DNA from: Elusimicrobiota bacterium | GTDB lineage: Bacteria > Elusimicrobiota > Elusimicrobia > 2-01-FULL-59-12 > JACPXA01 | Assembly (NCBI GenBank): GCA_016196785.1 | Contig: JACPXA010000159.1 | Span: 1-7,970, forward strand | Length of the DNA stretch: 7,970 bases | Direction: 5' to 3' | Shown: piece by piece, positions 5,547-7,970 of the stretch | Layout of the letters: every line of letters begins with the position of its first letter | Numbering within the stretch: the stretch's first letter is position 1 | Notes under the pieces: generated by a model | What the model was told of the DNA's origin: nothing | What the model saw: the letters and a program-made list of their open reading frames with translations, nothing else | Database searches by the model: none | Translations under genes and position numbers: made by a program

Positions 5547-6224
5547 ATGACCAGTCCCTGGAAGGCGAGTCTCGCAGAGCTGATTGGCACGTTTGCCCTC
5601 ATCTTTGTGGGCGCAGGCGCGATCTGTGCCAATCGCTATACCTACGGAGGGGTTGGGCTCGTGGGGATTGCGTTGGCGCACGGCCTGGTGGTTGCCGTCA
5701 TGGTGTCAGCGATTGGACACCTCTCAGGCGGCCATATCAACCCCGCGGTCACACTGGGGGCGCTCGTTGGGGGGAAGATCACCTTGGGGAAATCCATCGC
5801 GTACTGGATTGCCCAACTGGCGGGTGCGGCGCTGGCGGCGTTGTGCCTTCGCGGGATCTTCCCGATGACCGTGTGGCAGTCAGTCCACTTAGGAACCACG
5901 GCGTTAGGCAACGACGTCAGCATCGGCGTCGGGATTTTCCTGGAGGCCATCCTCACCTTCTTCTTAGTTCTGACGGTGTTTGCCACCGCCATTGATGAGC
6001 GAGGGACGTTCAAGGCGATTGCGGGGTTCGGTATTGGGCTGGTGGTGGCCTTCGACATTTTAGTCGGAGGACCGTTGACGGGCGCTTCGATGAATCCTGC
6101 GAGGACATTTGGGCCTGCCCTCGTCGCCTGCTTTTGGAAGGGGCACATCGTCTATTGGGTGGGACCCTTTCTAGGCGGGGCGGCGGCAGGCTGGCTGTAT
6201 AGTCGCGTCTTTCTCTCAGAGTAG
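5547..6224 (+). CDS. MIP-family aquaporin with a TIP-like His-Ile-Ala-Arg selectivity filter
   Basis: The 225-residue inner-membrane channel has the six-helix, two-half-helix plan of aquaporins. The first NPA is in G-G-H-I-N-P-A-V-T (NPA at 65-67) and the second in G-A-S-M-N-P-A-R (NPA at 183-185); conserved Glu residues of helices 1 and 4 are at 11 and 133. By alignment to E. coli AqpZ (Phe43, His174, Thr183, Arg189) the aromatic/arginine filter is His45, Ile171, Ala180, Arg186. This matches plant tonoplast aquaporins, which pass water plus urea, ammonia or H2O2, rather than the Phe-His-Thr-Arg water filter of AqpZ; the loop after the second NPA is too short for a typical GlpF. It starts two bases after the superoxide dismutase stop with no clear Shine-Dalgarno, implying coupled translation. 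Its place beside a dismutase suggests H2O2 passage (inference). Confidence 0.92.
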   Translation: MTSPWKASLAELIGTFALIFVGAGAICANRYTYGGVGLVGIALAHGLVVAVMVSAIGHLSGGHINPAVTLGALVGGKITLGKSIAYWIAQLAGAALAALCLRGIFPMTVWQSVHLGTTALGNDVSIGVGIFLEAILTFFLVLTVFATAIDERGTFKAIAGFGIGLVVAFDILVGGPLTGASMNPARTFGPALVACFWKGHIVYWVGPFLGGAAAGWLYSRVFLSE

Positions 6225-6232
6225 GAGGAGCG

Positions 6233-6541
6233 ATGGGCAAGTTTGTCAAAGTCGCATCAACCCAAGAGATCGAGCCGGGGATGGGTAGCACCGTCACCGC
6301 CGATGGGGAAGAAATCGCGCTCTTTAATGTCAATGGGACGTTCCACGCCGTCCATAATACCTGCGTGCACCGTGGCGGTCCCCTGGGCGAAGGCAGCTTA
6401 GAGGGTCAAGTCGTGACCTGTCCCTGGCATGGCTGGCAGTATGACGTGACGACTGGCGTGTCCACGGTGAATCCGTCAGCCAAGGTCAAAAAATTTAACG
6501 TGAAGGTGGAAGGCACCGACGTCCTAGTAGAGGTCGGATAA
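6233..6541 (+). CDS. Rieske-type [2Fe-2S] ferredoxin
   Basis: The 102-residue protein is a single Rieske domain. The cluster ligands are Cys44 and His46 (C-V-H-R-G-G) and Cys63 and His66 (C-P-W-H-G-W), in the spacing C-X-H-X16-C-X2-H. It has no signal peptide or membrane anchor, so it is a soluble cytoplasmic electron carrier of the NirD/biphenyl-dioxygenase-ferredoxin class. No reductase or oxygenase partner lies in the window. The Shine-Dalgarno GGAGGAG starts at the last base of the aquaporin TAG, with the ATG three bases after it, so expression with the aquaporin is very likely. It may be a stand-alone carrier, or a small subunit of an enzyme encoded elsewhere; a role in reducing an oxidative-stress enzyme is only suggested by the neighbours. 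Confidence 0.92.
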   Translation: MGKFVKVASTQEIEPGMGSTVTADGEEIALFNVNGTFHAVHNTCVHRGGPLGEGSLEGQVVTCPWHGWQYDVTTGVSTVNPSAKVKKFNVKVEGTDVLVEVG

Positions 6542-6557
6542 CTCCTTCTATATAAAG

Positions 6558-7055
6558 ATGAAGACACGGCATCGTTCGATTCTCGTTGGTGGTGTCACGG
6601 GCGCCATCCTCTGGGTCACCCCGGTGTTGGCGGCTGTCCGTTCAGAACCGCAATCCTTCGGTCCCGGTGGGGGAAGTAATCTAGGCGTAGGGTTTCAGGT
6701 GGGGGCGTCCTCCGGATTCAGCGCAAAGTATTGGCTCGGACGAAAAAGGGCCGTGCAGGGGTTGCTAGGCTGGCGGTCTAGCGGGACGTTCCAATTTCAG
6801 TTCAGTTACCTCTGGCATGATTTTACTGTGTTCTCAATTCCCAAGGAGCACCAGCTCCCGTTTTACCTCGGCGTAGGGACCCGCGTGACTTCCAACGATC
6901 CGGAATGGGGAATCCACGGCGTTGTGGGATTGAACTACCTTCCAGCGAAGTCACCGTTCGACATCTTTCTGGAGGCAGGCCCGGTGCTGGTCCTTGCTCC
7001 TCGGGCTAGCGGCGATTTTGACGCCGCCTTGGGAGCGCGCTACTACTTCCGCTAA
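6558..7055 (+). CDS. Small outer-membrane beta-barrel-like protein (BAPKO_0422/DUF3996-like)
   Basis: The 165-residue protein begins with basic residues, a hydrophobic stretch (about 8-25) and a signal peptidase I-type site around V-L-A-A (24-26). The mature part alternates polar and hydrophobic residues as in transmembrane strands, contains L-G-V-G-T-R and P-F-D-I-F-L-E-A-G-P, and ends A-A-L-G-A-R-Y-Y-F-R, close to the aromatic C-terminal strand recognised by the BAM machinery, though the last residue is Arg instead of Phe. The pattern resembles the BAPKO_0422/DUF3996 group of small barrels, whose function is not established. It starts 16 bases after the Rieske stop with a poor ribosome-binding site and is probably the last gene of the operon. 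It converges with the asparaginase gene, three bases separating the two stops, with no terminator visible. Confidence 0.75.
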   Translation: MKTRHRSILVGGVTGAILWVTPVLAAVRSEPQSFGPGGGSNLGVGFQVGASSGFSAKYWLGRKRAVQGLLGWRSSGTFQFQFSYLWHDFTVFSIPKEHQLPFYLGVGTRVTSNDPEWGIHGVVGLNYLPAKSPFDIFLEAGPVLVLAPRASGDFDAALGARYYFR

Positions 7056-7058
7056 CTT

Positions 7059-7883
7059 CTACCCCGATCCCTCGCCAAACTTCAGGAAGGCCGCCATCGG
7101 TCGGTTGGCTACAACCGTCCCATGGGTGACGTCTAGGGCGATAATCCCCAATGGAATCTCCTGCGGGAACTGCTTCATCACTCCCTGGGCAGCAGCTTGG
7201 ACCCCACGCCCTGCGGCGAGGCCGTCATACACGGCCTTCGCCACCATTCGCTTGATGATCGCTTCGCCGATCCCGGTGACCGCCACCGCGCCGGCTGCCC
7301 CGGCATAAAATCCACAGCCAACCAGGGGGGTATCTCCCACCCTGCCCAAGAGCATGACGTTGGAACCTCCGGTGGAACTGGCAACGGCAAATCGGCCCTG
7401 ACGGTCTCGCGCCACCGCCCCCACCGTGGAGGTCGGCTGACCCCTTCGTCGCTGCCACTCCTGGAATCTTCTCCGGGCCTCCTGACTGGGCTGAACGGTA
7501 CCCGAGAGACCATGTTGCCCGGCGAATCGGGTGGCCCCTTCCCCAGCGAGGAGGATATGCGGGGTCTCCAACAGTTTCCGCGCGACAAGCACGGGATGGG
7601 GAGTTCCTCTGATGGCCGCCACCGCTCCAATCCGCCCCTCGGCATCCATCACCGAGGCATCCATTTCGATCGTCTCGCCATCAAGGCGAAGGACGGATCC
7701 TCGACCCGCGTTAAACCGTCCATCCTCCTCCAGCATCGCCACTGCTTGTACAACCGCTTCGAGCGCCTCTCCCCCTTGGGTCAGGATCTCCATTCCCCGT
7801 TCAACCGCCTTCACGCACCCATCGCGATACTCAGGCGGCGACCCGACCCCCCCATGCGCAATAATCGCCGGTTGGCTGGTCAT
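7059..7883 (-). CDS. Isoaspartyl peptidase / plant-type L-asparaginase (Ntn hydrolase)
   Basis: These enzymes cleave isoaspartyl dipeptides and L-asparagine after self-processing into two subunits. In the 274-residue protein the family marks are H-G-G (10-12), R-F-N-A-G-R-G-S (56-63), the nucleophile Thr153 in S-T-V-G-A-V, S-T-G-G (170-173), G-R-V-G-D-T-P-L-V-G (180-189, Arg and Asp binding the substrate alpha-groups) and T-G-I-G-E (203-207). Self-cleavage would occur before Thr153; the preceding residue is Ser where E. coli IaaA has Gly. There is no signal peptide. The ATG at 7883 puts the first strand (A-I-I-A-H-G-G) directly after the N-terminus, as in relatives, and lies six bases after a TATAAT box; in-frame ATGs upstream to 7946 would run into an inverted repeat and add unrelated sequence. 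It is a single minus-strand gene as far as the window shows. Confidence 0.9.
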   Translation of the reverse strand: MTSQPAIIAHGGVGSPPEYRDGCVKAVERGMEILTQGGEALEAVVQAVAMLEEDGRFNAGRGSVLRLDGETIEMDASVMDAEGRIGAVAAIRGTPHPVLVARKLLETPHILLAGEGATRFAGQHGLSGTVQPSQEARRRFQEWQRRRGQPTSTVGAVARDRQGRFAVASSTGGSNVMLLGRVGDTPLVGCGFYAGAAGAVAVTGIGEAIIKRMVAKAVYDGLAAGRGVQAAAQGVMKQFPQEIPLGIIALDVTHGTVVANRPMAAFLKFGEGSG

Positions 7884-7889
7884 ATGGTT

Positions 7890-7895
7890 ATTATA
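7890..7895 (-). promoter_or_regulatory. -10 box of the asparaginase gene, six bases from the ATG
   Basis: On the minus strand a perfect TATAAT ends six bases before the ATG at 7883. A start seven bases downstream would fall on the A of the ATG itself, giving a leaderless message. No -35 consensus is seen 16-18 bases upstream, where the arm of the 7907-7970 inverted repeat begins. Confidence 0.5.
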
Positions 7896-7906
7896 CATGG
7901 TACATG

Positions 7907-7970
7907 GGGACGTAGCTGCTTTGTTGCCTTTCGCAGCCATCGTCATAAGGCAGAAAGGCAGCTACGTCCC
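7907..7970. repeat. Long imperfect inverted repeat at the window edge
   Basis: The arms 7907-7930 and 7947-7970 are inverted copies: the outer 13 bases (GGGACGTAGCTGC and its complement) match perfectly, then come a mismatch, two matches, two mismatches and six more matches, around a 16-base centre. The DNA or RNA could fold into a long hairpin. It lies directly upstream of the asparaginase promoter. Size and form resemble REP/BIME-type palindromes or the end of a small mobile unit, but no target duplication or transposase is visible. The window stops exactly at the outer end of the right arm, so the element may continue beyond it. Confidence 0.7.

Noticed and set aside
5642..6148. Minus-strand open frame opposite the aquaporin
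   Set aside because: Low-complexity antisense translation; the plus strand encodes both NPA motifs.
7884..7946. Longer asparaginase N-terminus from the ATG at 7946
   Set aside because: It would cross the promoter box and the inverted repeat, and the extra residues do not resemble the family.

Overview
The window reads as an ordinary chromosomal segment of a moderately GC-rich, Gram-negative bacterium. The Gram-negative reading rests on a type IV prepilin, a small outer-membrane-type beta-barrel protein with a signal peptide, and a Tat-exported reductase. The mix of a split transketolase, an atypical Fe/Mn superoxide dismutase and a BAPKO_0422-like barrel protein would fit a Nitrospirota or NC10/Methylomirabilota-like lineage. 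That placement is a guess from gene style; no rRNA or marker gene is present. No CRISPR array, tRNA, rRNA or transposase gene was found, and no gene-free stretch exceeds about 130 bases.

Layout. At the left edge (1-656, + strand) lies the tail of one gene overlapping, by ATGA, a pseudopilin/minor pilin gene. Convergent to it, on the minus strand, are mutY (1096-1812) then mutT (668-1069), both parts of the 8-oxoguanine (GO) defence. Further upstream on the minus strand is a two-gene split transketolase, N-terminal subunit (2906-3730) then C-terminal subunit (1895-2890). A GC-rich hairpin (1861-1878) separates it from mutY. A divergent promoter region (about 3731-3856) leads on the plus strand to a Tat-signal aldo/keto reductase (3857-4822).

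The most interesting part is 4845-7055. A perfect-consensus sigma70-type promoter (TTGACA, 17 bp, TATAAT) is followed, at about the predicted transcription start, by a 10-bp inverted repeat. Four closely spaced genes follow: an unusual Fe/Mn superoxide dismutase, an aquaporin whose predicted selectivity filter (His-Ile-Ala-Arg) looks like plant tonoplast aquaporins, a small Rieske ferredoxin and a small outer-membrane barrel protein. One inferred reading is an oxidative-stress unit: superoxide is converted to H2O2, the aquaporin lets H2O2 or another small neutral solute leave the cytoplasm, and the ferredoxin and barrel protein serve electron transfer and the outer membrane. With mutT and mutY a few kb away, the neighbourhood has an oxidative-damage flavour, though the two blocks are separate transcription units.

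The right edge holds a minus-strand isoaspartyl peptidase/L-asparaginase (7059-7883), convergent with the barrel gene. Its -10-like box lies six bases from the start codon, and the window ends exactly at the outer edge of a long imperfect inverted repeat (7907-7970). At three genes (transketolase N subunit, aldo/keto reductase, asparaginase) a -10-like box sits only 6-12 bases from the start codon and no Shine-Dalgarno is visible, suggesting leaderless or nearly leaderless messages.
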